From NCBI GenBank assembly GCA_966211305.1, contig CBIHPC010000098.1:1-19466 (forward strand): 19,466 nucleotides of DNA, written 5' to 3'. Made by a program: the position numbers and the translations under genes. This document shows, piece after piece, positions 1 to 7,524 of this stretch. Within the stretch, counting starts at the first letter, position 1. The number at the start of each line of letters is the position of its first letter. The stretch is from Niastella sp966211305. GTDB lineage: Bacteria > Bacteroidota > Bacteroidia > Chitinophagales > Chitinophagaceae. The notes beneath the pieces are model-generated. The model searched no databases and was not told where the DNA came from. It worked only from the letters and a program-made list of their open reading frames with translations.

Positions 1-1273
1 GGAACTGCTGACCGGGTTTTTCATAAATACCCATTGTACGATCGCCCTGCACATTACTGTGCCCTCGTACGGGACAGGTACCGGCGCCGGGTTTGCCTAT
101 ACTGCCTTTCAGCAATAGCAGGTTCACGATCTCTTTGATAGTATCAACGGCGTTTACATGTTGGGTTAAGCCCATGGCCCAGCAGGCTATAATGCGGGTT
201 TTGTTTCTCAACAGTCTGGCTACTTCGGTAAGCTGGGTTATAGAAATACCGCAGGCCTGTGATAAATGATGCAGGTCCTGTTGCTGAAGGTCATTGATGA
301 ACGCATCGTACCCTTCGGTATGGTTGCTTATAAAATCCCTGTCGAAAACAGTGCCTGGTTGTTGTTGTTCGTACTGCCATAAAAGGTATTCAATGGCTTT
401 CAGCAGCGCCATATCGCCATTGATAACTATGGGCAGAAAAATATCGGTAAGCGGTGTATCCATTCCCAGCAGGCCCTTCACCTGTTGCGGATTGCTGAAA
501 CCCATAAGTCCCGTTTCGGGCAATGGGTTAACTGCAATGATGCGGGCGCCGTTTGCTTTTGCTTTTTGTAAAGCGGTAAGCATGCGCGGGTGATTGGTGC
601 CGGGGTTTTGTCCGAGTATGATGATCACTTCCGCTTCATAAAAATCTTCCAGTTTAACCGACCCTTTACCAATGCCCAGCGATTCACCCAATGCCACGCC
701 GCTGCTTTCATGACACATATTGCTGCAATCGGGCAGGTTGTTGGTGCCGTATTCACGCACAAAAAGCTGGTACAGAAAAGCGGCTTCATTGCTTGTTCTG
801 CCCGAAGTATAAAAAATAGCTTCATCGGGTGATGAGAGTTGATTAAGGGCTGTGCCAATTTTGTTAAAGGCCTCGTGCCACGATATGGGTTCATAATGTG
901 TTGCGCCCTGCGGCAGGAACATAGGTTGGGCAATACGGCCTTTACGGCCTATTTCATAATCGCTGAGGGCGGCCAGGTCTTCAACGGCATGTTGAGCAAA
1001 GAATGCAGGCGTTAGCTTTTTAAGCGTAGCTTCTTCGGCAATGGCTTTAGCGCCGTTTTCGCAATATTCTCCCAATGCCGATCGGTCATCATCCGGGTCG
1101 GGCCAGGCGCAACCGGGACAATCAAAACCGTCCTTTTTGTTCATGCTGTTCAGCGCCTTCCAGCCACGCGTAACACCTGCTTCGCCTACAACCTGTTTAA
1201 TGGTTTCAACGATGGCAGGCAGGCCGGCTGCCGATTTCTTTATTTTGCCTATGCGTAGTTTTTTGTTGCTCAT
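1..1273 (-). CDS. FdhF/YdeP-family molybdopterin oxidoreductase alpha subunit (5' part, runs off the left edge)
   Basis: Reading the minus strand from the ATG at 1273 gives 424 open codons to the window edge, so the C-terminus is missing. The N-terminus carries a CPGCAW motif (Cys52, Cys55) and a further Cys71 in EYCENG, the Cys pattern expected of the iron-sulfur region of YdeP/FdhF-like proteins. A molybdopterin-oxidoreductase body follows, with segments such as YTSGRTSNEA, DCSNMCHESS and GQNPGTNHPRM. The family resembles formate dehydrogenase alpha subunits and binds a molybdenum bis-MGD cofactor in the cytoplasm, but its physiological substrate is often unknown. No selenocysteine context is visible; the active-site region reads as Cys. 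It lies 211 bp downstream of fdhD on the same strand, and FdhD is the sulfurtransferase that activates such enzymes, which supports the assignment. No electron-transfer partner subunit is visible. I am confident of the family and not of the substrate. Confidence 0.87.
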   Translation of the reverse strand, partial: MSNKKLRIGKIKKSAAGLPAIVETIKQVVGEAGVTRGWKALNSMNKKDGFDCPGCAWPDPDDDRSALGEYCENGAKAIAEEATLKKLTPAFFAQHAVEDLAALSDYEIGRKGRIAQPMFLPQGATHYEPISWHEAFNKIGTALNQLSSPDEAIFYTSGRTSNEAAFLYQLFVREYGTNNLPDCSNMCHESSGVALGESLGIGKGSVKLEDFYEAEVIIILGQNPGTNHPRMLTALQKAKANGARIIAVNPLPETGLMGFSNPQQVKGLLGMDTPLTDIFLPIVINGDMALLKAIEYLLWQYEQQQPGTVFDRDFISNHTEGYDAFINDLQQQDLHHLSQACGISITQLTEVARLLRNKTRIIACWAMGLTQHVNAVDTIKEIVNLLLLKGSIGKPGAGTCPVRGHSNVQGDRTMGIYEKPGQQF

Positions 1274-1307
1274 GTTTTTTTAACTAACTGTTGTGACCTG
1301 TGTATCT

Positions 1308-1341
1308 GAAGTAGGAAGTATGAAGTAAGAAATAAGAAGAG
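1308..1341 (+). repeat. 7-bp tandem array (GAAGTAA type)
   Basis: Five consecutive heptads of the form GAAGTAG, GAAGTAT, GAAGTAA, GAAATAA and GAAGAGC begin at 1308, 1315, 1322, 1329 and 1336. The array lies between the start of the oxidoreductase gene and the end of fdhD, and reads on the strand opposite to those two genes. The same unit family recurs after the isomerase, the metallophosphoesterase and the SGNH hydrolase. Confidence 0.8.
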
Positions 1342-1396
1342 CTTCAATTTCGTAGCCCATGACTAATTATTTCAGATTACTACCTAAAAAACTTGT

Positions 1397-1442
1397 GTTT
1401 CCTATTTCCTGCCTCCTTGTCAACTCGTCAACTCGTCAACTT
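1397..1442 (-). repeat. Compound array downstream of fdhD: 8-bp units then 7-bp units
   Basis: On the minus strand, which is the sense strand of fdhD, three octads of the GTTGACGA type (seen on plus as GTCAACTC at 1419, 1427 and 1435) are followed by three purine-rich heptads, AGGAGGC, AGGAAAT and AGGAAAC (plus strand 1397-1417). The octad is the same unit found after glpD at 16163-16194. The heptads belong to the GAAGTAA family and are inverted relative to the array at 1308-1341, so a transcript could pair the two imperfectly. Confidence 0.75.
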
Positions 1443-1484
1443 ACTTCATAACCTGTTTCCTCAAAACTCCAATTCCGTCAAAAC

Positions 1485-2303
1485 TTACATTATAACCCTT
1501 GAAGCCCCACTATAAACATTGAACCGCTCCCCCCGCAGAAACCCAATCAGGGTGATATCATATTCCGTTGCCAGTTGCACTGCGAGGCTCGAAGGAGCGC
1601 CTACCGCTGCTATAACGCGAATTCCGGCCATCAGGGCTTTTTGAATCAGTTCAAAACCGGCCCTTCCGCTCAAAAGCAAAATGTGGTGCTGCAAAGGCAA
1701 CTGCCTGTTTTGTAAGGCGGCGCCTATCACTTTATCCACCGCATTGTGCCGGCCAACATCTTCGCGCAGCAGGGTACAATTTCCCGCTATATCGAACAGG
1801 GCGGCGGCATGCAAACCACCGGTGCTTTCAAAAACCACCTGTTTTTGCTGAAGGCTGTTTTGCAAACCGTAAAATATTGTGGCAGGTACAACCAGTTCAC
1901 CGGTTTGTTGCGTAAAAACCGGGGTTGTTCTGATGGCGTCGATGCCGGTTTTGCCGCATACGCCGCAGCTCGAGGTAGCATAGAAATTCCGTTCGGCCTG
2001 TTGCAGTTGCGGAACCACTCCTTTGCACAAGGTTACCAGCGTTGTATGCTGCTGCGGAAGTATATGTTGTATTTGGTCAATATGTTGAATAATACCTTCG
2101 GTAAAAAGAAAACCGGCGGCCAGTTCGGCATCATTCCCCGGGGTACGCATGGTAACGGAAATGTTCTTTTGTACATACCCGGCAGCATCCTGCCATGCCA
2201 GTTGTATTTCAAGCGGTTCTTCCACGGCCAGTTCGTCATCCACTTCCGTTTGTGTGCCGGCATTGATCTTTTTTATTTTAATATGGGCTGTTGAGGAATG
2301 CAT
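1485..2303 (-). CDS. fdhD: FdhD, formate dehydrogenase accessory sulfurtransferase
   Basis: This 272-residue protein has the usual length of FdhD. The family transfers sulfur from IscS to the molybdenum cofactor of formate-dehydrogenase-type enzymes, which is required for their activity. The hallmark is the CGVCGK motif with Cys113 and Cys116, in a context (SSCGVCGK) equivalent to the CxxC loop of Escherichia coli FdhD. Further family segments are GNDAELAAGFLFTEGI near residues 57-71, FESTGGLHAAALF, REDVGRHNAVDKVIG and LLLSGRAGFELIQKA. It acts in the cytoplasm. Its likely client is the YdeP/FdhF-like oxidoreductase encoded 211 bp downstream on the same strand. The ATG at 2303 gives a normal family N-terminus. 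Some FdhD proteins also bind the cofactor itself, which this sequence neither shows nor excludes. Confidence 0.95.
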   Translation of the reverse strand: MHSSTAHIKIKKINAGTQTEVDDELAVEEPLEIQLAWQDAAGYVQKNISVTMRTPGNDAELAAGFLFTEGIIQHIDQIQHILPQQHTTLVTLCKGVVPQLQQAERNFYATSSCGVCGKTGIDAIRTTPVFTQQTGELVVPATIFYGLQNSLQQKQVVFESTGGLHAAALFDIAGNCTLLREDVGRHNAVDKVIGAALQNRQLPLQHHILLLSGRAGFELIQKALMAGIRVIAAVGAPSSLAVQLATEYDITLIGFLRGERFNVYSGASRVIM

Positions 2304-2372
2304 AGTGTAAAGTTACAAAAAGAGCCAGGGAGAGTAGTAAATCGTTTCGCCTCTGTCACCATTATCAGCATT

Positions 2373-2424
2373 TCAACCTGTCAACCTGCCTGGTCAACCC
2401 GTTAACCTGTTAACCCGTCAACCG
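2373..2424. repeat. 8-bp tandem array (GTCAACCC type)
   Basis: Two copies of TCAACCTG (2373, 2381) are followed, after a four-base break, by four octads starting at 2393, 2401, 2409 and 2417: GTCAACCC, GTTAACCT, GTTAACCC and GTCAACCG. The core GTCAAC or GTTAAC is shared with the octad arrays at 1419-1442 and 16163-16194. This array lies upstream of both neighbouring genes. Confidence 0.75.
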
Positions 2425-2437
2425 GTACCCTCAACCT

Positions 2438-2460
2438 CCCCCTTCAGGGGGCCGGGGGGG
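2438..2460. repeat. C/G-rich hairpin element
   Basis: CCCCC (2438-2442), a TTCA loop and GGGGG (2447-2451) form a perfect 5-bp hairpin, followed by CC and a run of seven G (2454-2460). The extra G run offers an alternative register. This resembles the short C/G palindromes scattered through Bacteroidota genomes, but I could not compare copies. The flanking AT-rich tract on the plus side has no clean T run, so I do not call it a terminator. Confidence 0.5.
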
Positions 2461-2679
2461 TAAAATTTAATTAAACGTATAATTGACATATATGTTGATT
2501 TTACTTAGCTTCACGCTGCCAAATTAAAAAAGGATTGCTGCCGTTCCCACGAAATATTTCCACCCCGGCGCCAGTCCGCATTTTAAATAAAAATTAACGA
2601 TCATATGCTGCCGGAAATCAGCCTTTCTATAAGCTACCGAATTGTTACATTTATTAATCATTCATCTTAAAGTTCTTAC

Positions 2680-4221
2680 ATGAAACGCTTTGCTTTGCTT
2701 TTTACCAGTTCAACGCTGATCGCTTTTAGCTCGCTTGCCCAAAACAAGCTGACGTTTAATGTGGATGCTGCAAAAACCACTATCAGCCGTCAGATCTACG
2801 GTCATTTTGCCGAACACCTTGGCCATTGTGTATATGGCGGTTTTTATGTAGGTGAGGGAAACACGAAGATCCCCAACAGTAATGGGGTACGCAATGATGT
2901 TATAGATGCACTGAAAAAATTAAAGATCGCCAACCTGCGCTGGCCCGGCGGTTGTTTTGCCGATACCTATCACTGGAAAGATGGTATTGGTCCCAAGGAC
3001 AAACGCCCTTCGATGGTCAATACCTGGTGGGGCGGTGTTACCGAAGACAACAGTTTTGGTACGCACGATTTTCTGAATATGTGCGAACTCATCGGTACAG
3101 AACCTTACCTGGCGGGTAATGTTGGCAGTGGTACCGTACAGGAGCTCATCGACTGGGTACAATACGTAAGTTTTGAAGGCAAAAGCCCTATGAGCGACCT
3201 GCGGCGCCAGAACGGCCGTGAAAAACCCTGGAGTGTAAAGTACTGGGGTGTTGGAAATGAGGCCTGGGGCTGCGGCGGTAATATGAAACCTGAATATTAT
3301 GCCGACGTATATCGTAAATACGCAACCTTTATGACCGGCTGGTCGAACGATACAAAGATCTTCCGCATTGCTTCCGGCGCCAGTTCAGATGATTATAACT
3401 GGACCGAAGTGCTCATGAAGAACATTCCGCATAATATGCTGGGTGGTTTGGCACTGCATCACTATTCTGTTATAAACTGGAATAAAAAAGGTCCCGCTGT
3501 TGATTTTAGTGAAGAGCAATATTTCGCTACCATGAAGCAGGCGCTGTTCATGGATTCGCTGGTGATAAAACATTCGGCCATCATGGATAAATACGATCCG
3601 CAAAAACGCGTAGCCCTGGTAGTTGACGAGTGGGGTGGCTGGTACGATGTGGAACCAGGTACCAATCCCGGTTTTCTGTATCAACAAAACACCATGCGCG
3701 ATGCCATGATCGCCGGCGCCACGCTCAATATCTTTCATAACCATGCCGACCGCGTTCGCATGGCCAACCTGGCGCAAACCATCAACGTTTTGCAGGCGGT
3801 GATCTTAACAAAGGAAGAAAAGATGATCCTTACGCCAACTTATCACGTAATGGAAATGTATAATGTGCACCAGGATGCTAAACTCATACCTTTAACTATC
3901 AAAAGCAACGACTATGTGTTCGGTAAGGAAAAATTACCGGCCATCTCGGCTTCGGCATCGAAAGACTCGAACGGACTGGTGCATATTTCACTGGTAAATA
4001 TCGATCCTAAGAAGACACAGGACATTGCGATCGATCTGCAGGGTGGAAATGCAAAAACGGTAAGCGGCCGTATACTGGCAAGTGCCAGACTGCAGGACTA
4101 TAACAGTTTTGATTCGCCTGATAAAATAAAACCTGCTCCCTTCCAGGGCGCTGCTCTTAAAGGAAAAACGCTCACGGTAAAGATGCCGCCGTTCTCGGTA
4201 GTGGTGCTGGAGTTAAAATAA
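2680..4221 (+). CDS. Secreted GH51 alpha-L-arabinofuranosidase
   Basis: The 513-residue product starts with a signal peptide (about residues 1-20, ending SSLAQ), so it acts in the periplasm or outside the cell. It removes terminal alpha-L-arabinofuranosyl groups from arabinan, arabinoxylan or arabinogalactan fragments. The length fits GH51. The clan GH-A catalytic residues are visible: acid/base Glu194 in GVGNEAWG and nucleophile Glu317 in VVDEWGGWYD. Other family segments are LRWPGGCFADTYHWKDGIGP (about 86-105) and LALHHYS near 257-263. After the (beta/alpha)8 barrel, the region from about 390 to the end forms the usual beta-sandwich domain. The aldose 1-epimerase (168 bp downstream) and the ketol-isomerase further on process a released pentose in order. 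A 7-bp array starts just after its stop codon. No SusC/SusD pair is present in the window. Confidence 0.93.
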   Translation: MKRFALLFTSSTLIAFSSLAQNKLTFNVDAAKTTISRQIYGHFAEHLGHCVYGGFYVGEGNTKIPNSNGVRNDVIDALKKLKIANLRWPGGCFADTYHWKDGIGPKDKRPSMVNTWWGGVTEDNSFGTHDFLNMCELIGTEPYLAGNVGSGTVQELIDWVQYVSFEGKSPMSDLRRQNGREKPWSVKYWGVGNEAWGCGGNMKPEYYADVYRKYATFMTGWSNDTKIFRIASGASSDDYNWTEVLMKNIPHNMLGGLALHHYSVINWNKKGPAVDFSEEQYFATMKQALFMDSLVIKHSAIMDKYDPQKRVALVVDEWGGWYDVEPGTNPGFLYQQNTMRDAMIAGATLNIFHNHADRVRMANLAQTINVLQAVILTKEEKMILTPTYHVMEMYNVHQDAKLIPLTIKSNDYVFGKEKLPAISASASKDSNGLVHISLVNIDPKKTQDIAIDLQGGNAKTVSGRILASARLQDYNSFDSPDKIKPAPFQGAALKGKTLTVKMPPFSVVVLELK

Positions 4222-4223
4222 AT

Positions 4224-4319
4224 AGCTATAAGCTATAAGCCTTAAGCTAGCCTGTCGCGATAACGTTAAGTAAACCCTGTATTTGCTTACCGCTTACCGC
4301 TTACAGCTTACCGCTGATT
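4224..4319. repeat. Two 7-bp tandem arrays after the GH51 stop codon
   Basis: The first array has four heptads at 4224, 4231, 4238 and 4245 (AGCTATA, AGCTATA, AGCCTTA, AGCTAGC), starting two bases after the stop codon. The second, at 4285-4319, has GCTTACC twice, GCTTACA, GCTTACC and GCTGATT, at 4285, 4292, 4299, 4306 and 4313. The two are related by an AGCTTA-like core and are separated by 33 bp. They fill most of the gap before the galM promoter region. Confidence 0.8.
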
Positions 4320-4389
4320 TCAGGAATTATCCGGATATTTGACAAATTTTCAAATAAACCATTTGTAAAACTCATTAAAGGATTACCAC

Positions 4390-5544
4390 ATGAACAGATT
4401 GATTTGCCACGCCGCCATGCTTAGCCTTATCACCGGCATGGTTGCATGCGGAGGCGAAACCAAACAACCTTCACAAGAAAATTCCGAAACAATGATCAAA
4501 GCAGGCGTAACTACAAAAGACTGGGGTGAAACAGATGGAAAAAAGGTGCAGTTGTTTACCCTTACCAATAAGAACGGTGTAACAGTAGGCATTACCAATT
4601 ATGGCGGTATCGTTACCTCATGGGTTACGCCCGATAAAAATGGAAATAAATCGAGCGTGGTAGTAGGTATGGAATCACTGGACGAGTACCTGAAGAAACC
4701 ACCTTATTTCGGCGCTATCATTGGCCGTTACGGCAACCGCATCGGCGATGCTAAATTCAAACTCGATGGCAAAACCTATACGCTGGCTGCCAACAACGGA
4801 AAGAATAACCTGCATGGCGGTAACAAAGGTTTCGATAAAGTGGTATGGGATGCAACTCCTGCTGCCGACAGTACGCCTTCCCTTACCCTTAATTACCTGA
4901 GCAAAGACGGTGAAGAAGGTTTCCCCGGAAACCTGAAGGTAACGGTGGTGTATACCTTAACCGATGCCGATGAACTGAACATCGAGTATACTGCCGAAAC
5001 CGATAAAGCCACCCCGGTTAACTTAACCAACCACAGTTATTTCAACCTTACCGGCAGCACAGAGAACACCATTTTGAATCACACCCTGCAAATAGCTGCC
5101 GATCATTTTACGCCGGTTGATGCAACGCTTATTCCAACCGGTGAGATCAAAGCGGTTAAAGGCACAGTATTCGATTTTACTACGCCGCATGTCATAGGCG
5201 CCCGTATAGATTCCGTACCTGGCGCTGCTCCCGGTGGTTACGATCATAACTGGGTATTGAACCGTACCGACAGCAGTCTGCAACTGGTGGCTACATTGTC
5301 TGACACTACCAGCGGCCGTAAACTCGAAGTATACACTACAGAGCCTGGCATCCAGTTCTATAGCGGTAACTTCCTCGATGGTACATTCACCAGCGGCGGC
5401 AAACCGGTGAAATTCCGTACTGCGTTGTGTCTCGAAACACAGCACTTCCCCGATTCACCCAACAAGCCAAAGTTTCCTTCTACCATTTTGAAACCCGGCG
5501 AAAAATACCATACTGTTACGAAGTATAAAGTTTCGTTGCAGTAA
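4390..5544 (+). CDS. galM: Aldose 1-epimerase (mutarotase), predicted lipoprotein
   Basis: This 384-residue protein interconverts alpha and beta anomers of aldoses such as galactose, glucose or arabinose. It begins with a lipoprotein signal peptide: a hydrophobic stretch ends in MVAC with Cys20 as the lipidation site, followed by Gly-Gly-Glu, so it is probably membrane-anchored and faces the periplasm. Mutarotase motifs are present in order: NYGGIVTSW (70-78), GRYGNRIGDAKF (112-123), LHGG with His142, the catalytic acid His215 in TNHSYFNLTG, YDHNWVL (284-290), and the catalytic base Glu349 in CLETQHFPDSPN. Its length matches GalM plus the leader. It follows the arabinofuranosidase on the same strand by 168 bp, which suggests that it equilibrates the sugar released there before uptake. 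The terminator just after it suggests that the isomerase gene is transcribed separately. Confidence 0.93.
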   Translation: MNRLICHAAMLSLITGMVACGGETKQPSQENSETMIKAGVTTKDWGETDGKKVQLFTLTNKNGVTVGITNYGGIVTSWVTPDKNGNKSSVVVGMESLDEYLKKPPYFGAIIGRYGNRIGDAKFKLDGKTYTLAANNGKNNLHGGNKGFDKVVWDATPAADSTPSLTLNYLSKDGEEGFPGNLKVTVVYTLTDADELNIEYTAETDKATPVNLTNHSYFNLTGSTENTILNHTLQIAADHFTPVDATLIPTGEIKAVKGTVFDFTTPHVIGARIDSVPGAAPGGYDHNWVLNRTDSSLQLVATLSDTTSGRKLEVYTTEPGIQFYSGNFLDGTFTSGGKPVKFRTALCLETQHFPDSPNKPKFPSTILKPGEKYHTVTKYKVSLQ

Positions 5545-5568
5545 GCAGAACATATAAGTTTGTAAAAG

Positions 5569-5610
5569 GCGGGCCCCCGGCAATAACCGGGAGGCCCGCT
5601 TTGCTTTTTG
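5569..5610 (+). terminator. Rho-independent terminator after galM
   Basis: A left arm GCGGGCCCCCGG (5569-5580) pairs with CCGGGAGGCCCGC (5587-5599) around the loop CAATAA, giving a 12-bp GC-rich stem with one bulged base. The T-rich tail TTTGCTTTTT follows. It sits 25 bp after the galM stop codon and is the clearest terminator in the window. Confidence 0.9.
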
Positions 5611-5638
5611 GATCGCTCATCGCCGCCGACCACCAACA

Positions 5639-5748
5639 GTGAACCGCGAACTATGAACCGCAAACTGTGAACTATGAACTATGAACTGTGAACAAATTCC
5701 GCGAACCGGAACCACAAACCACAAACCACAAACAACAAACAACAAACC
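5639..5748 (+). repeat. 110-bp array of 7-bp units between the galM terminator and the isomerase gene
   Basis: Eight exact heptads run from 5639 to 5694: GTGAACC, GCGAACT, ATGAACC, GCAAACT, GTGAACT, ATGAACT, ATGAACT and GTGAACA. After a 6-base break, GCGAACC starts at 5701, a 6-base unit follows, and five ACAAACC/ACAAACA heptads run from 5714 to 5748. The fixed core is AAC at positions 4-6 of each unit. The array lies 40-149 bp upstream of the isomerase ATG, so it would be in its 5' leader or promoter region. GTGAACT recurs at 16327. Confidence 0.85.
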
Positions 5749-5787
5749 AACTAGTGGTGCTGCCCTGTTTTTTACGTATTCTTAAAC

Positions 5788-7221
5788 ATGAACAATACGC
5801 CCGCATTTAAAATTGGTTTGTTCGGGATCGGACTGGACACTTACTGGCCGCAATTCGATGGATTAAAAGAACGCCTTGAAGGTTACCTGGGTGAAGTACA
5901 TAAACGCATTGCCACACTGCACCCCGGCATTGTAAACGCCGGTCTCGTCGATACCGCCGATAAAGCGTTTGCCGCCGGCCATCGCTTCCGCACCGAAGGA
6001 GTGAACATCATCTTTCTCTACGTTACAACCTATGCATTGTCATCGACCGTATTGCCTGTAGTGCAACAGGCTAAAGTGCCGGTGATCGTACTGAACTTAT
6101 CGCCGGAAGCGGCTATCGATTATACAGCTTTCAACAAAATGATCGACCGTACCCGCATGACGGGTGAATGGCTGGCATTTTGTTCCGCCTGCCCGGTACC
6201 CGAAATAGCGAACGTGTTCCTGCGCACCGGTATACAGTTTTACCAGGTAACCGGTATGTTGTACAACGATGATGAATGCTGGAAGGAAATTCTGGAATGG
6301 GTAGAAGCCGCTAAAGTGGCCCACACCATGGCATTTAACCGCCTCGGTTGTATGGGGCATTATTACAGCGGCATGCTTGATATTTATTCAGACCTCACCC
6401 AGCAGTACCGTTTCTTTGGCGGACATATAGAACTGATTGAAGTAGATGAACTGGCTGCCTTACGCCGTGAGGTAACTACTGAAGCGATTGAAGCCCGTGT
6501 GCGGTTGTTTCGTGAGACATTTGATGTGCAGGCCGATTGTTCCGAAGCGGAGCTGCAACGCGCCGCCCGTACTTCCGTTGCGCTTGACCGGTTAACCGAC
6601 CGGTACCAGCTTGGTTCTATGGCTTACTATTATAAGGGCACGGGTAACGCCGATAACGAAGATACCATCAGTTCCATCATACCTGGTAACTCGCTGCTTA
6701 CCGCCCGTGGAATTCCGGTGGCGGGGGAGTATGAGATCAAAAATGCACAGGCCATGAAGATCATGGACAGCTTTGGCGCCGGCGGTTCCTTTACAGAATA
6801 TTACGCCATGGATTTTAATGAAGATGTTGTATTGATGGGCCACGACGGCCCGGGACACATAGCCATTGCAGAAGGGAAAACCAAAGTGCGTCCCCTGTAT
6901 GTGTATCATGGCAAAGTAGGACGCGGGCTTTCGGTTGAAATGTCGGTAAAGAACGGGCCGGTAACATTATTGTCGGTTGTGCAGCAGGGAAATGGAAAGT
7001 TGATGTTATTGACTGCCGAAGCCGGTTCCGTACCCGGACCGATCCTGGAGATCGGCAATACCAACAGCCGGTATAAATTCTCCATCGGCGCCCGCCGTTT
7101 TGTGAATGACTGGAACAGCCACGGCCCGGCGCATCATTGCGCGGTTGGGGTAGGGCATATTGTGTCGAAGATTAAGAAGTTGGGAGCGTTACTTACTATG
7201 GAAGTGGTTCAGGTGTGCTAG
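5788..7221 (+). CDS. L-fucose/L-arabinose isomerase family protein (probable L-arabinose isomerase)
   Basis: The 477-residue protein has no signal peptide and is probably cytoplasmic. It belongs to the ketol-isomerase fold shared by L-arabinose and L-fucose isomerases, in the divergent form common in Bacteroidota, recognisable from GLFGIGLDTYWPQF near the start, FLYVTTYALSSTVLPV (76-91), GRYG-free N-terminal Rossmann-like repeats and the C-terminal GEYEIKNAQAMKIMDSFG (313-330). Candidate metal and catalytic residues are Glu314, Glu337 or Glu345, His352 or His357, and the HGPAHHC cluster (His446, His449, His450). Spacing between them is close to the Glu-Glu-His-His set of AraA but not identical. 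The expected reaction is L-arabinose to L-ribulose, which fits the arabinofuranosidase and mutarotase upstream. L-fucose or another aldose is possible. Ribulokinase and ribulose-phosphate epimerase genes are not in this window. A short purine heptad array follows the stop codon. Confidence 0.75.
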   Translation: MNNTPAFKIGLFGIGLDTYWPQFDGLKERLEGYLGEVHKRIATLHPGIVNAGLVDTADKAFAAGHRFRTEGVNIIFLYVTTYALSSTVLPVVQQAKVPVIVLNLSPEAAIDYTAFNKMIDRTRMTGEWLAFCSACPVPEIANVFLRTGIQFYQVTGMLYNDDECWKEILEWVEAAKVAHTMAFNRLGCMGHYYSGMLDIYSDLTQQYRFFGGHIELIEVDELAALRREVTTEAIEARVRLFRETFDVQADCSEAELQRAARTSVALDRLTDRYQLGSMAYYYKGTGNADNEDTISSIIPGNSLLTARGIPVAGEYEIKNAQAMKIMDSFGAGGSFTEYYAMDFNEDVVLMGHDGPGHIAIAEGKTKVRPLYVYHGKVGRGLSVEMSVKNGPVTLLSVVQQGNGKLMLLTAEAGSVPGPILEIGNTNSRYKFSIGARRFVNDWNSHGPAHHCAVGVGHIVSKIKKLGALLTMEVVQVC

Positions 7222-7524
7222 CGGGATAATCAATAAGAAGTAAGAGGCAGGAGGTACAAAGCAGGGAAACCAATATTGGAATGTTGTCAATTATTTCAGA
7301 AATTTTTCCGGCACCGGATGCTTTTTTAAGAATGCAGCAGAAATTTCAGGCATTTTAATGAACGTATATCTATCCTGATTCATATCCAATAAAATACCTG
7401 AAAATATATTCAAGAATATCAGTTGAATGGCTCCGTTATATAAAGTTGAATTTAATCAATTTTCAGGTTAAGGATGTTTTTTGATCAATAGCTGTTCAGA
7501 TTAAGGCTGAATGATGTTTTGAAA
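7222..7524. other. Convergent intergenic region between the isomerase and the debranching-enzyme genes (303 bp)
   Basis: Three purine-rich heptads (GAAGTAA, GAGGCAG, GAGGTAC) at 7237-7257 read in the sense of the isomerase gene. Further on, a small palindrome TCCGGCACCGGA (7307-7318) is followed by a run of six T at 7323-7328, a weak candidate terminator because its stem would be only 4-5 bp. The rest is AT-rich and shows no coding signal. Confidence 0.45.

Larger units (their letters stand above)
2304..2679. other. Divergent intergenic region between fdhD and the arabinofuranosidase gene (376 bp)
   Basis: This gap must hold the promoters of fdhD (minus) and of the GH51 gene (plus). It contains the octad array at 2373-2424 and the C/G-rich hairpin at 2438-2460, described separately. 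The rest is AT-rich. A weak match to the Bacteroidota -7 box TAnnTTTG is TACATTTA at 2646-2653, about 27 bp before the GH51 ATG, but no clear -33 TTTG lies at the right distance. The palindrome ACATATATGT lies at 2486-2495. No convincing coding region was seen. Confidence 0.5.

Noticed and set aside
1746..2294. 182-codon open frame on the plus strand inside fdhD
   Set aside because: It lies wholly antisense to a well-supported gene with intact family motifs and has no recognisable domain.
3385..3777. 130-codon antisense frame inside the arabinofuranosidase gene
   Set aside because: It overlaps the catalytic domain of a confirmed gene and shows no domain or separate expression signal.
7307..7328. 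Terminator after the isomerase gene
   Set aside because: The stem is only 4-5 bp with a very short loop and the T run is separated from it by several bases, so I mention it only as a weak possibility.
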